Assembly (NCBI GenBank): GCA_902607115.1 | Contig: CACLIZ010000003.1 | Span: 1 to 64,000, forward strand | Direction of reading: 5' to 3' | DNA from: an uncultured Pelagibacteraceae bacterium | Lineage (GTDB): Bacteria; Pseudomonadota; Alphaproteobacteria; Pelagibacterales; Pelagibacteraceae | DNA: 64,000 nt | Shown here: piece by piece, positions 47,216 to 57,790 of the stretch | Position numbering within the stretch: position 1 is the stretch's first letter | How the letters are laid out: every line of letters starts with the position of its first letter | Made by a program: the position numbers and the translations under genes | The notes under the pieces: generated by a model | Told to the model about the DNA's origin: nothing | Database searches by the model: none | Seen by the model: only the letters and a program-made list of their open reading frames with translations

Positions 47216-47923
47216 ATGTTTGAGTATTTTAATCCTTATAGAATTTTTAAAATAAATTCTACTTTGCAAAAAATCATTCTTTTCTGTTTTATTTCAGTCT
47301 TAAGTGTTGGTTTAGTAGAGGCATTATTTTTATCACCGGAAGATTATTTGCAAAAGGACTCTGTAAGAATAATGTATGTTCATGTGCCAGCTGCATGGAT
47401 TTCCTTAGGCATATTTTCTTTAATAGCACTACTATCTGTTTCAGTTTTTTTATTCAAAAATAAAAATTTTATTTTGATTACAAAAAGTTTAGCACCTTCT
47501 GGGATGTTGTTTACTCTAATTGCTTTAGTAACAGGGTCAATTTGGGGAAAACCTACTTGGGGAACATGGTGGGCATGGGATGCAAGAATAACTTCTATGC
47601 TAATATTATTTATTCTTTATGTTTTATATATTTTGACTTTTAGAATTTTCGAAGATCAAGATAAATCAAACAAAATATCATCAATAATTGCTATTGTTGG
47701 AGCAATAAATATACCAATCATAAAATTTTCAGTTGATTGGTGGAATACACTTCATCAACCAGCTTCAATTAGTTTAACTGAGGAATCGGCAATACATTCT
47801 TCAATGTTAATACCATTAATAATAATGACTGCGGCATTTGCCCTATTCTCTTCTTTGATTTTTTTGATGAAATATAATACAGAATTGATAAAAGTTAAAA
47901 ATAAAGGATTAAAACGACTATGA
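47216..47923 (+). CDS. ccmC: Heme exporter protein CcmC
   Basis: IMYVHVPAAWISLG; WGKPTWGTWWAWDARITSMLI; VDWWNTLHQPASI. Confidence 0.97.
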   Translation: MFEYFNPYRIFKINSTLQKIILFCFISVLSVGLVEALFLSPEDYLQKDSVRIMYVHVPAAWISLGIFSLIALLSVSVFLFKNKNFILITKSLAPSGMLFTLIALVTGSIWGKPTWGTWWAWDARITSMLILFILYVLYILTFRIFEDQDKSNKISSIIAIVGAINIPIIKFSVDWWNTLHQPASISLTEESAIHSSMLIPLIIMTAAFALFSSLIFLMKYNTELIKVKNKGLKRL

Positions 47924-48150
47924 TATCAGATCTTATCTCAATGAATGGATATGGAGCATACGTGTGGTCTGCTTTCGCTTTTACACTAATCAGTTTTTCG
48001 AGTTTATATTTCATTATAAAGTTACAATTGGAAAAAGAGCAAAAAAGATTTGAAGAAAATTTTTCAACGCTTGCCGAAGAAAAATACAACGTTGCTGTTA
48101 ATAAAGAAATTTATAAAGAGATTTTAAAAAGTTCAGGCGCAAAAATTTAA
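47920..48150 (+). CDS. ccmD: Heme exporter protein CcmD
   Basis: MNGYGAYVWSAFAFTLISF; position between ccmC and ccmE. Confidence 0.85.
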   Translation: MISDLISMNGYGAYVWSAFAFTLISFSSLYFIIKLQLEKEQKRFEENFSTLAEEKYNVAVNKEIYKEILKSSGAKI

Positions 48151-48162
48151 CTTTAATATTTC

Positions 48163-48585
48163 ATGTATGGTAAAAAAGTTAAATTAAGGTTATTATTCCT
48201 ATCTTTAATATTAGTTGTATTAATTCTTACTATTTATTTAGTTTTAAAATCATTAGAAGATAATGTTGTTTATTTTATTTCACCAACCGAAATAAAAGAA
48301 CTTGGAGAAATTGAATATAATAAAAAATATAGAGTCGGCGGTATGGTTAAAAAAAATTCTATTTCTATGAGTAGTGATCAAATAAGTTTCACTATTACTG
48401 ACTTTAAAAATGAAATTGATGTAAAATTTTCAGGTATTATGCCTAACCTTTTTTCAGAAGAAAAAGGTGTTGTTGCAGAGGGAATGTTAAAAGATAAAAA
48501 TTTTTTAGAGGCATCAAAAATTTTAGCAAAGCATGATGAAAATTATATGCCTCCTGAGGTCAGAGAAGCATTAAAGGAAAAGTAA
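48163..48585 (+). CDS. ccmE: Cytochrome c maturation heme chaperone CcmE
   Basis: [14 protein letters not shown]...[10 protein letters not shown]...[12 protein letters not shown] heme-binding H-x3-Y. Confidence 0.96.
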   Translation: MYGKKVKLRLLFLSLILVVLILTIYLVLKSLEDNVVYFISPTEIKELGEIEYNKKYRVGGMVKKNSISMSSDQISFTITDFKNEIDVKFSGIMPNLFSEEKGVVAEGMLKDKNFLEASKILAKHDENYMPPEVREALKEK

Positions 48586-48586
48586 A

Positions 48587-50449
48587 TTGTTAAATTTAAT
48601 TGGAAATTATTCTTTAGTTTTTGCTTTAATTACATCTTTAATACTAGCTGTTGTAAGTTTTATAAATTTTAAATCAAATAAAAGTTTAGATTTTAATATA
48701 TTTGGTGCTGTAGTTTTGCAATTTACATTAATTTGTGTGAGTTTTTTTACATTAATTTTTGCTTTTATATATTCAGATTTTAATAATGCAGCTGTTTATT
48801 ATAACTCGCATACTAGTAAACCATTATTTTATAAAATTTCTGGAACATGGGGAAATCACGAGGGAAGTTTATTGCTTTGGGTGTTGGTACTGAGTCTTTT
48901 TACATTAATTTTTTTATTTAAATCAAAAAAACTTTTTAACTCATTTAGAATTTTAACAATTTTTTTTCAACAGATAATTACGTCTGGTTTTCTTTTTTTT
49001 ATTCTTTTATTATCTAATCCTTTTCAATTAATTTTACCAACTCCAAACGAAGGGCTGGGATTAAATCCAATATTACAAGATCCTGCTTTAGCTATTCATC
49101 CACCAATTTTATATTTAGGTTATGTTGGATCTTCTATAATTTTTTCTTCTTCTCTTGCGGCGTTGACATGTAAATATGTAAATAAAGATTGGGCTGCTGA
49201 AATAAAAAAATGGTCATTAATTTCTTGGATTTTTCTAACTATTGGCATCATGTTAGGATCTATTTGGGCTTATTATGAACTAGGCTGGGGAGGATTTTGG
49301 TTTTGGGACCCAGTAGAAAACGTTTCTTTAATGCCTTGGTTTTGTTTAACAGCCTTACTACATTGCTCTTCAGTCTTGGAAAAAAGAGCAACACTACAAT
49401 CATGGACTATTATTCTTGCATTGTGCACTTTCATTTTAAGTATGAGTGGAACATTTTTGGTTAGATCTGGAATTTTAAACTCGGTGCATACTTTTGCAAA
49501 TGATCCGGAAAGAGGAGTATTTGTTTTAATATTTTTAACATTTTTAGTCTTAATCTCTCTTTTTTTGTATTTTAAATTTAATAATTTTGAATCAAAGCCT
49601 AAATCTTTTTTTCTTAGTAGAGAAACTGCTATCATAATGAATAACTGGTTTATGATGTATTTTCTTGCCGTAGTTTTAGTTGGAACAGTCTATCCAATTT
49701 TCTTAGAGGTATTTACAGCAGCGAAGATTTCAGTTGGGCCACCTTATTTTAATCAATTAATAATCCCATTTTTAATTCCTTTTTTAGTTTTAATGGCTTT
49801 AGGAACTAAGTTAGATTGGATAAAAACTAAAAAGTTTAAATTAAATTTAAATAGAATAGCTATATTAATTTTATCTATATTAATTTCCTTTTTTATTGTT
49901 AGAAATTTAAATACAAAAGTTTTATTTTTATCTGTATTAATTTCAGCATCTTTATATTTACTATTAATTTCAATAATAGATTTAAAAAATCAAAAATTTA
50001 AGTGGTCGCAAAGAATTTCTCACTTAGCGTTTAGTATTTTAGTAATTAGTATTATTTTAAACAGTATATTTAGTGAAGAATTTTCAGTTAATATGAAGGT
50101 GGGCCAAGAAAAAATAATATCTAACAGTACTATAAATTTTGAAAAAATCTCAAAACAGGAGGTAGATAATTATACATCCATAAAAGCTGAAATCGAAATT
50201 AAACAAAATGAAAATAAATTAATATTTTATCCAGAGTTGAGATTATATAAAACACCAGAGACGATTACTAGTGAGGCAGATATAAAAACAAACTTATTTA
50301 ATGATAATTTGCTAGTTGTAAATTATCTAAAAGGTAGTGATTATTTAAATATTAGATATCAAAAAAAGCCATTTATGTTTTTAATCTGGTTTTCGGCTGT
50401 AATGTTGGGTTTAGGTGGCATACTAGGTTTGAGAGATAAGTTAAAATGA
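48587..50449 (+). CDS. ccmF: Cytochrome c-type biogenesis protein CcmF (TTG start)
   Basis: GTWGNHEGSLLLWVL; WGGFWFWDPVENVSLMPWF; GTFLVRSGILNSVHTFANDPERG. Confidence 0.97.
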   Translation: MLNLIGNYSLVFALITSLILAVVSFINFKSNKSLDFNIFGAVVLQFTLICVSFFTLIFAFIYSDFNNAAVYYNSHTSKPLFYKISGTWGNHEGSLLLWVLVLSLFTLIFLFKSKKLFNSFRILTIFFQQIITSGFLFFILLLSNPFQLILPTPNEGLGLNPILQDPALAIHPPILYLGYVGSSIIFSSSLAALTCKYVNKDWAAEIKKWSLISWIFLTIGIMLGSIWAYYELGWGGFWFWDPVENVSLMPWFCLTALLHCSSVLEKRATLQSWTIILALCTFILSMSGTFLVRSGILNSVHTFANDPERGVFVLIFLTFLVLISLFLYFKFNNFESKPKSFFLSRETAIIMNNWFMMYFLAVVLVGTVYPIFLEVFTAAKISVGPPYFNQLIIPFLIPFLVLMALGTKLDWIKTKKFKLNLNRIAILILSILISFFIVRNLNTKVLFLSVLISASLYLLLISIIDLKNQKFKWSQRISHLAFSILVISIILNSIFSEEFSVNMKVGQEKIISNSTINFEKISKQEVDNYTSIKAEIEIKQNENKLIFYPELRLYKTPETITSEADIKTNLFNDNLLVVNYLKGSDYLNIRYQKKPFMFLIWFSAVMLGLGGILGLRDKLK

Positions 50450-50964
50450 GAATTAGATTATCTTTTATTTTTTTGTTTATTTTGGTTTCATCTATTGCAT
50501 TGATTTTTTACAAAAGTTTATTTGAAGAAAAAAACTATATACCAAAAAACATAAATAATAAAATTGAGAATATTTCAATAAAAGAATTTAATACAGAAAA
50601 TATTTTTTTTTTAAAAAATTTATTTGAAGATGAAAAATTTATGGCGATAAATATATGGGCCTCTTGGTGTTTACCATGCAGAGAAGAACACCAGTATATC
50701 AAAAATCTTTCTAGAATTGATAATTTAAAATTAGTAGGTCTAAATTACAAAGACAAAACAAAAAATGCTCAAAAATTTTTAGAGGATCTTGGAAATCCTT
50801 TTGATATAATTCTTTCTGACACAGATGGAACAAAGTCTATTTTTTTAGGTGCTTATGGAGTTCCAGAAACATTAATTTTGGATAGTGAATTGAAAATTAT
50901 AAAAAAACATATTGGGCCGATAAATTCTAAAATAATAGATGAAATTAAAAATTTAACGAATTGA
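50446..50964 (+). CDS. ccmG: Thiol:disulfide interchange protein CcmG/DsbE
   Basis: AINIWASWCLPCREEHQYI; GAYGVPETLILD. Confidence 0.95.
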   Translation: MRIRLSFIFLFILVSSIALIFYKSLFEEKNYIPKNINNKIENISIKEFNTENIFFLKNLFEDEKFMAINIWASWCLPCREEHQYIKNLSRIDNLKLVGLNYKDKTKNAQKFLEDLGNPFDIILSDTDGTKSIFLGAYGVPETLILDSELKIIKKHIGPINSKIIDEIKNLTN

Positions 50965-51335
50965 ATATGAAATCATTTAAATTTATTTTCTTTTTGTTGT
51001 TTTGTATTTTTTTTAATTTGAATAATGTTTTTGGGGAAAATGCAAAGGTAGATGAAATTTCAAAAAATCTTAGATGTTTAATATGTCAGGGACAATCTGT
51101 ATATGATTCTCAATCTGAATTTGCTTTGAGTGTTAAAACTTTAATATTAATTAAATTAGAATCGGGAAGCTCAGAAAAAGATATTTATGATTTTTTGAAA
51201 TCAAAATATGGAGATTGGATTGTCTATGAGCCTGAATTTAATAATTATACTCTAATATTATGGATATTACCTTTATTTTTGTTTATTTTTGGAGGCTTTT
51301 TAATTGCAAGAAAAGTAATTATAAATAAGAGATAA
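50961..51335 (+). CDS. ccmH: Cytochrome c maturation protein CcmH/CycL
   Basis: ISKNLRCLICQGQSVYDSQSEFA; C-terminal TM. Confidence 0.95.
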   Translation: MNMKSFKFIFFLLFCIFFNLNNVFGENAKVDEISKNLRCLICQGQSVYDSQSEFALSVKTLILIKLESGSSEKDIYDFLKSKYGDWIVYEPEFNNYTLILWILPLFLFIFGGFLIARKVIINKR

Positions 51336-51337
51336 AA

Positions 51338-51856
51338 ATGAAACATATAAATAATTTGTTAAAAATTCTGCTGTTATTAACTTGTTTTTATTCAACTGCA
51401 TTGACGGAAGAAAAAAAAGCAATTGTTAAAGATCATGAGTGGAATTTTTATTCTGGAATGTTTGATTTTAGTGATGATGGAAAAAGAGCCAGCCTTTTTG
51501 GAATTCAACATCAAAATGAGAATCTTACAAGAGAAAGTTTTTTGGGTACTCTGTCGCCCGTGACTGGTTTTATGATCACAGCTGACAATGCAACATATGC
51601 TTATACTGGTATTCAAGCCCAATATAAAATCGGAAAATTAAATATAATCCCAAGTTTTACTCCAGGATTATATGGTGAGGGCCAAGGTAAAGATTTAGGT
51701 CATGTTGTTGAGTTTAAAAGTGAAGTTCAATTATCATTAGATATATTTTCTAACAGTGAATTGGGTTTTTCATATAATCATATTTCCAACGCGAGCCTAG
51801 GAGATAAAAATCCTGGCGCAAACAGTTACATGTTTAATTTTTTAAAAAGATTTTAA
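51338..51856 (+). CDS. PagL-like lipid A 3-O-deacylase / acyloxyacyl hydrolase
   Basis: Signal peptide; C-terminal ELGFSYNHISNASLGDKNPGANSYMFNF (H-x-S motif). Confidence 0.82.
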   Translation: MKHINNLLKILLLLTCFYSTALTEEKKAIVKDHEWNFYSGMFDFSDDGKRASLFGIQHQNENLTRESFLGTLSPVTGFMITADNATYAYTGIQAQYKIGKLNIIPSFTPGLYGEGQGKDLGHVVEFKSEVQLSLDIFSNSELGFSYNHISNASLGDKNPGANSYMFNFLKRF

Positions 51857-51874
51857 AAAATAATCTAGATCAAT

Positions 51875-53023
51875 ATGAATTTAAAAGATTGTCATAATTT
51901 TAATGATTTTAGAAAATTAGCAAAAAAAAAATTACCATCTCCAATTTTTCATTATATAGATGGAGCTGCTGATGATGAGATTACATATAAAAGAAATACA
52001 AGCGCATTTAATGATGTAGATTTGGTTCCCAATGTATTAACAGGAGTTGGAGATGTAGATTTATCCACGACAATATTTGGTAAAAAAATTGATCTTCCAT
52101 TCTATTGCGCGCCAACTGCTTTGCAAAGACTATTTCATTATGATGGAGAAAGAGCAGTAGGAAAAGCTGCTCAAAAGTTTAATACTATGTTTGGAGTTTC
52201 AGCTTTAGCTACTGTAAGTGTTGAAGAAATAGCTTCACTAATTGATACTCCAAAAATGTTTCAATTTTATTTTCATAAAGACAGAGGTTTAAACGATTCT
52301 TGTCTGGAGAGAGCAAAGGCAGCAAAGTTTGATGTTTTAGCTTTGACAGTAGATACAATAACGGGTGGAAATCGTGAAAGAGATCTTAGGACTGGGTTTA
52401 CTTCTCCTCCTAAACTTACATTATCAAGTTTGTATAGTTTTGCTACAAAACCAATGTGGGGAATAAACTATTTAACAAAGGGTAAGTTTGAACTACCCCA
52501 TCTTCAAGATTATGTAAAAGAAGGAACTAGCACGAACACTTCTATTGGTAATTATTTTTCTACCATGTTGGATCAATCTATGAATTGGAAAGATGCTGAA
52601 AAATTATGTTCTCAATGGGGAGGTCATTTTGCACTTAAAGGAGTGATGAGTGTTGAAGATGCTAAAAAAGCAGTTGATATTGGATGTACTGGAATAATGG
52701 TTTCAAATCATGGAGGAAGACAACTTGATGGATCAAGATCACCATTTGATCAATTAGCAGAAATTGTAGATGCAGTTGGTGATAAGATAGATGTTATTTG
52801 TGAAGGTGGATTCCAGAGAGGAACTCATATGCTTAAAGCTCTATCTATTGGTGCTAAAGCATGTTCTGGTGGAAGACTCTATCTCTATGCACTAGCCGCA
52901 GCTGGCCAAGCTGGTGTTGAAAGAGCTTTAGGACAGTACAAGGCTGAACTCGATAGAGATATGAAACTTATGGGATGCAAAAAAATAAGTGATTTAAACA
53001 GAAATAATTTAAGATTTAGATAA
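51875..53023 (+). CDS. FMN-dependent alpha-hydroxy-acid oxidase/dehydrogenase (LldD family), paralog 1
   Basis: SPIFHYIDGAADDEIT; KGVMSVEDAKKAVDIGCTGIMVSNHGGRQLDGSRSPFDQL. Confidence 0.95.
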   Translation: MNLKDCHNFNDFRKLAKKKLPSPIFHYIDGAADDEITYKRNTSAFNDVDLVPNVLTGVGDVDLSTTIFGKKIDLPFYCAPTALQRLFHYDGERAVGKAAQKFNTMFGVSALATVSVEEIASLIDTPKMFQFYFHKDRGLNDSCLERAKAAKFDVLALTVDTITGGNRERDLRTGFTSPPKLTLSSLYSFATKPMWGINYLTKGKFELPHLQDYVKEGTSTNTSIGNYFSTMLDQSMNWKDAEKLCSQWGGHFALKGVMSVEDAKKAVDIGCTGIMVSNHGGRQLDGSRSPFDQLAEIVDAVGDKIDVICEGGFQRGTHMLKALSIGAKACSGGRLYLYALAAAGQAGVERALGQYKAELDRDMKLMGCKKISDLNRNNLRFR

Positions 53024-53024
53024 A

Positions 53025-54176
53025 ATGAATTTAAGTGATTGTCATAATTTTGAAGATTATAGAAAATTAGCAAAAAAAAGATTACCATCTCCAATTTTTC
53101 ACTACATAGATGGTGGGGCAGACGATGAAATTACTTTAAAAAGAAATACCAATGCTTTTGAAAAGTGTGATCTTATTCCAAACGTACTTTCAGGTGTTGA
53201 TAAGCCAGACTTATCAACAACAATATTTGGAAGAAAAATTGATATGCCAATTTTCTTATCACCTACTGCTATGCAGAGATTATACGATCCCGAGGGAGAT
53301 AAAGCATCAGCACGTGCAGCTGAAAAATTTGGAACTATGTACGGTATGTCAACAATGGCAACAACTTCTATTGAGGAAATTTCAAATGTATCAAGCGGTC
53401 CAAAACTTTTTCAGCTATATATACATAAAGATAAATCATTAACCGATGACTTAATTGAAAGATGTAAAAGAGCTAATTTTGATGGCTTATGTCTAACAGT
53501 CGATACCATAGTTGCAGGCAACAGAGAAAGAGATCATAGAACTGGATTTACAACTCCACCAAAACTTACATTAAAAAGTTTAATAGAGTTTGGAATTAAA
53601 CCAGCATGGGTTTTTAATTATTTGATTAACAAAAAATTTGAATTAGCCAATGTCAAACATATGACAGATAAAGGCACTAATATTACTAAATCAGTTATTG
53701 ATTATGTTAATGAGCAATATGATCCAAAAATGAATTGGAGCGACGCAGAGTATTGTATCAAAAAATGGAATGGTCCATTTGCATTAAAAGGAGTTATGTC
53801 TGTTGAAGATGCAAAAAAAGCTATAGATATTGGTTGCACGGCAATAATTATTTCAAATCATGGAGGAAGGCAATTGGACGGCTCAATATCTCCTTTCGAT
53901 CAACTTAAAGAAATTTCAGATGCCGTAGGGGATAAATTAGAAATCATATTAGATGGAGGAGTTAGAAGAGGTACACACATATTGAAAGCAATTGCAGCTG
54001 GTGCAAAAGCATGTAGTTTTGGTAAAATGTTTTTGTTTTCTCTTGCAGCGGGAGGACAAGCAGGTGTGGAAAGTGCCTTGCAAAATATGCATGACGAACT
54101 TAAAAGAAATATGTTATTAATGGGATGTAAAAACTTAAAAGAATTAAATCAATCTAAAATTATATATAGGAAATAA
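53025..54176 (+). CDS. FMN-dependent alpha-hydroxy-acid oxidase/dehydrogenase (LldD family), paralog 2
   Basis: SPIFHYIDGGADDEIT; SNHGGRQLDGSISPFDQL; DGGVRRGTHILKAI. Confidence 0.95.
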   Translation: MNLSDCHNFEDYRKLAKKRLPSPIFHYIDGGADDEITLKRNTNAFEKCDLIPNVLSGVDKPDLSTTIFGRKIDMPIFLSPTAMQRLYDPEGDKASARAAEKFGTMYGMSTMATTSIEEISNVSSGPKLFQLYIHKDKSLTDDLIERCKRANFDGLCLTVDTIVAGNRERDHRTGFTTPPKLTLKSLIEFGIKPAWVFNYLINKKFELANVKHMTDKGTNITKSVIDYVNEQYDPKMNWSDAEYCIKKWNGPFALKGVMSVEDAKKAIDIGCTAIIISNHGGRQLDGSISPFDQLKEISDAVGDKLEIILDGGVRRGTHILKAIAAGAKACSFGKMFLFSLAAGGQAGVESALQNMHDELKRNMLLMGCKNLKELNQSKIIYRK

Positions 54177-54177
54177 A

Positions 54178-55347
54178 ATGGAACTAAAATTATCAAAAGC
54201 ATTAGATAGACTTGGAACAGAAAGTGCTTTTACAATATTAGCTGAGGCAAAAAAATTAGAGGCGCAAGGAAAACCAATGATCCATTTAGGATTAGGTCAA
54301 CCAGATTTTAAAACCCCAAAACATGTTGTAGAGGCTGCAAAAAAAGCATTAGACGATGGTCATCATGGATATGTTTTATCAAACGGAATTTTAGAATGTA
54401 GAGAAGCAGTTACAAGAAAAGTTAAAAAACTTTATAACACGGACATTGATGCAGATAGAGTAATCATTATGCCTGGCGGCAAACCAACTATGTATTATGC
54501 AATATCTTGTTATGGTGAACCAGGTGCTGAAATAATCCATCCAACTCCTGCATTTCCAATATATGAGTCTATGATAAATTATTCTGGTGCTAAAGCTGTC
54601 CCATATGACTTAACTGAAGATAAAAATCTAAAATTTAGTGCAGAAAAAATTTTATCTTTGATAACTGATAAGACAAGACTTCTAATTTTAATAAATCCAA
54701 ACAATCCTACAGGAAGTTTTGTGGAAAAATCAGAAATAGACATTTTGGCAGACGGTTTAAAAAAACATCCCCATGTTACGATATTAAGCGATGAAATTTA
54801 TAGTAGACAAATATTTGATGGAAAAGAAATGCCTACTTTTTTTAATTATCCAGATTTAAGAGAGAGATTAATTGTTTTAGAAGGATGGAGCAAAGCTTAT
54901 GCAATGACTGGGTGGAGATTAGGATGGAGTTTTTGGCCAAAACATCTAGTAGAACATGTAAATAAACTTTTAATTAATAGTGTTTCATGTGTAAATGCAG
55001 CCGCGCAGTTTGCAGGAATTGCTGCACTAGATGGTCCCGATGATTCAATTCATCAAATGATGGAAAAATTTACTCAAAGAAGAAACTTAATTCACAAAGG
55101 GTTGAATGAATTACCAGGTGTAGAATGTAGTTTGCCTGGAGGAGCCTTTTACGCATTTCCTAAAGTAATTGGCACAGGAATGAATGGTGTGGAATTTTGC
55201 AAGAAAGCAATGCATGAAGCTGGCGTTGCAATTGTCCCAGGTAATGCTTTTGGTAAAACTTGTGCAGATTATGTAAGGTTTAGTTTTGCAGCTTCTCAAG
55301 ACAATATCTCTCAAGCTCTGGAAAATATCAAAAAAATGTTAGGCTAA
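54178..55347 (+). CDS. Class I/II pyridoxal-phosphate aminotransferase
   Basis: LGLGQPDFKTPKHV; NPNNPTGSFV; LEGWSKAYAMTGWRLGW. Confidence 0.95.
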   Translation: MELKLSKALDRLGTESAFTILAEAKKLEAQGKPMIHLGLGQPDFKTPKHVVEAAKKALDDGHHGYVLSNGILECREAVTRKVKKLYNTDIDADRVIIMPGGKPTMYYAISCYGEPGAEIIHPTPAFPIYESMINYSGAKAVPYDLTEDKNLKFSAEKILSLITDKTRLLILINPNNPTGSFVEKSEIDILADGLKKHPHVTILSDEIYSRQIFDGKEMPTFFNYPDLRERLIVLEGWSKAYAMTGWRLGWSFWPKHLVEHVNKLLINSVSCVNAAAQFAGIAALDGPDDSIHQMMEKFTQRRNLIHKGLNELPGVECSLPGGAFYAFPKVIGTGMNGVEFCKKAMHEAGVAIVPGNAFGKTCADYVRFSFAASQDNISQALENIKKMLG

Positions 55348-55393
55348 TAGTAGTGTATTTTTTAATATAATTTATATATTATAAAAATATAAA

Positions 55394-56767
55394 ATGAACG
55401 AGCAAATACAGACAGAGCTAAAAAAAATTTTTAACGGAAGATTTTCATTGTCTGAGTCAACCAGAGCCAATTATGCACGTGGCGAAGATACTTTTGATCC
55501 CGTTCTTTCTCAAGCAGTAGTATTTCCTGAAACAAATGAAGAAGTTTCTAAAATTTTAAAATTATGTAATGAACATAAGGTTCCGGTTGTTCCATTTGGA
55601 ACAGGAACGTCATTAGAAGGACATGTTGTAGGAAATGAAAATGGCATAACTATATCTCTAGAAAAAATGAATAAAGTGCTAAGCGTCAATGCTGGCGATT
55701 TTGATTGTAGAGTTCAAGCCAATGTAACAAGAAAACAATTAAATGAATATTTAAGAGAAGATGGTGTATTTTTCCCAATTGATCCTGGAGCAGACGCAGC
55801 TCTAGGCGGAATGGCATCAACTTCTGCATCTGGCACAATGGCAGTGAAGTATGGAACTATGCGTACTGTAGTCTCTGGTTTAACAGTCGTTCTAGCGAAT
55901 GGTGATATAATTAAAACAGGAACTCGGTCAAAAAAATCTTCAGCAGGATATAATCTGACCAATTTATTTATAGGTTCTGAAGGAACTTTAGGAATTATAA
56001 CGGAAGTTCAATTAAGACTTTCTCCAATTCCAGAAAGTATAATGAGCGCAGTGTGTTATTTTCCAGACTTAGATTCAGCAGTTTTAACTTCTCAAGAAAT
56101 CATACAATATGGAATTCCAATTGCTAGGATTGAAATGTTAAATAAAGAACAAATGGAAATAAGTATCAAGTATTCTAAATTGGAAAATATAAAAGCTTCA
56201 CCAACTCTTTTTTTTGAATTTCATGGTAGTGAAGATTCAAATAAAGAGTCAATTAAAATTGTTGAAGAGTTGTCAAAAAATAATGGTGGAAGTGAATTCA
56301 AATGGGCAGAATCAATAGAAGAAAGAAATCTATTATGGAAAGCAAGACATGATGTTTATTATTCTGTAAAAGCTCTTGGCAAAAATATGAAAGTATACTC
56401 TACGGATATATGTGTTCCTATTTCAAAACTTGTTGAATGTATTTCTTGGGCTGAAAAAGAAGTTAAAGATAAAGATCTTATAGCTCCAATGGTTGGACAT
56501 GTTGGGGATGGCAACTTTCATTCAATTATTTTGTACGATCCAAATGATAAAGAAAAACAAAAACTTATTAAAGAATATAGTGATAATTTGATCGAAAAAG
56601 CATTAGAACTTGAGGGAACTATTACTGGAGAGCATGGTATTGGTCTACAAAAAAAAGGTTATTTGCTAAAAGAACATCCAGATAATTTGCCTGTAATGAA
56701 ATCAATTAAAAGAAGTATTGATCCAAATAATATAATGAATCCAGGTAAAATTTTCGATCTTAATTAA
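55394..56767 (+). CDS. FAD-binding oxidase, D-lactate dehydrogenase/GlcD-like
   Basis: VPVVPFGTGTSLEGHVV; DPGADAALGGMASTSASGTMAVKYGTM; GHVGDGNFHS; GEHGIGLQKKGYL. Confidence 0.95.
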   Translation: MNEQIQTELKKIFNGRFSLSESTRANYARGEDTFDPVLSQAVVFPETNEEVSKILKLCNEHKVPVVPFGTGTSLEGHVVGNENGITISLEKMNKVLSVNAGDFDCRVQANVTRKQLNEYLREDGVFFPIDPGADAALGGMASTSASGTMAVKYGTMRTVVSGLTVVLANGDIIKTGTRSKKSSAGYNLTNLFIGSEGTLGIITEVQLRLSPIPESIMSAVCYFPDLDSAVLTSQEIIQYGIPIARIEMLNKEQMEISIKYSKLENIKASPTLFFEFHGSEDSNKESIKIVEELSKNNGGSEFKWAESIEERNLLWKARHDVYYSVKALGKNMKVYSTDICVPISKLVECISWAEKEVKDKDLIAPMVGHVGDGNFHSIILYDPNDKEKQKLIKEYSDNLIEKALELEGTITGEHGIGLQKKGYLLKEHPDNLPVMKSIKRSIDPNNIMNPGKIFDLN

Positions 56768-56782
56768 AAAACTAATCAAAAA

Positions 56783-57736
56783 ATGAAAAAGATTTTAATT
56801 ACTAGGCGACTATTAAGAGAAAATGAAGATAAAGCTTCTAAAATTTTTAAAGCTGAATTAAATTTAAATGATGAACTTTATTCACAAAGTAAATTGTTAG
56901 AGTTAAGTAAAGATTGTGATGGTATTTTAACTTCTCTAACCGATAAAATGGATGAACAAACTATTAATAAATTACCCGAAACAATAAAAATAATATCCAA
57001 TTTTGCTGTTGGCTTTGGAAATATCGACATTGAAGCTGCAAAAAAAAAAGGTATTGCAGTTACTAATACTCCAGATGTTTTAACCGATGCTACTGCTGAA
57101 ATTGGAGTCTTATTAATCTTGGGTGCCTGTAGACGAGCTTCTGAGGGTATAGAAAATGCTAAAGCATCAAATTGGAAATGGTCAGCAGATTATTTAATTG
57201 GAAAACAATTAACTGGAGCAAGATTAGGGATTTTAGGAATGGGTAGAATAGGTCAAAAAATTGCAAAAATTTCTAAATCTTTAGGGATGATAATTCATTA
57301 TCACAATCGTTCAAAATTAAGTAAAGAAAAAGAAGAAGGTGCAATTTATCATGATAACTTAAAAGATTTACTTTCAGTTTCAGATGTATTGTCAGTATGT
57401 TGTCCTGCCTCAAAAGAAACAGTGAATATGATAAATAAAGACACAATTGAATATTTGCCCAAAGGTGCAGTGGTAACCAATGTAGCTAGAGGAGATATAG
57501 TTGATGATGATGCACTAATTGATGCTCTTGATAGAAGAAAAATTTATGCAGTGGGTCTCGATGTTTACAAAAATGAACCTAATTTAAATCCTGGTTATCT
57601 AAAACATAAAAGTGCTTTTATTCTTCCACATCTAGGAAGCTCTACTAAAGAAACTAGAACAGCAATGGCAAATCTTGCAATAGATAATATGGACGAGTTT
57701 TTCAAAACAGGAAATTGTAAAAATAAAGTCAACTAA
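56783..57736 (+). CDS. D-isomer-specific 2-hydroxyacid dehydrogenase (glyoxylate/hydroxypyruvate reductase-like)
   Basis: LGILGMGRIGQKIAKI; VVTNVARGDIVDDDALIDAL; LPHLGSSTKETR. Confidence 0.95.
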   Translation: MKKILITRRLLRENEDKASKIFKAELNLNDELYSQSKLLELSKDCDGILTSLTDKMDEQTINKLPETIKIISNFAVGFGNIDIEAAKKKGIAVTNTPDVLTDATAEIGVLLILGACRRASEGIENAKASNWKWSADYLIGKQLTGARLGILGMGRIGQKIAKISKSLGMIIHYHNRSKLSKEKEEGAIYHDNLKDLLSVSDVLSVCCPASKETVNMINKDTIEYLPKGAVVTNVARGDIVDDDALIDALDRRKIYAVGLDVYKNEPNLNPGYLKHKSAFILPHLGSSTKETRTAMANLAIDNMDEFFKTGNCKNKVN

Positions 57737-57790
57737 ACAATCACAAGTTGTAATTACGTTCATATTGGGTATTTTTTTTTAAGACTCTTA

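Noticed and set aside
49273-49635. 120-aa minus ORF
   Set aside because: Antisense to the conserved WWD-type region of ccmF.
53152-53442. 96-aa plus ORF
   Set aside because: Alternative frame within LldD paralog 2.
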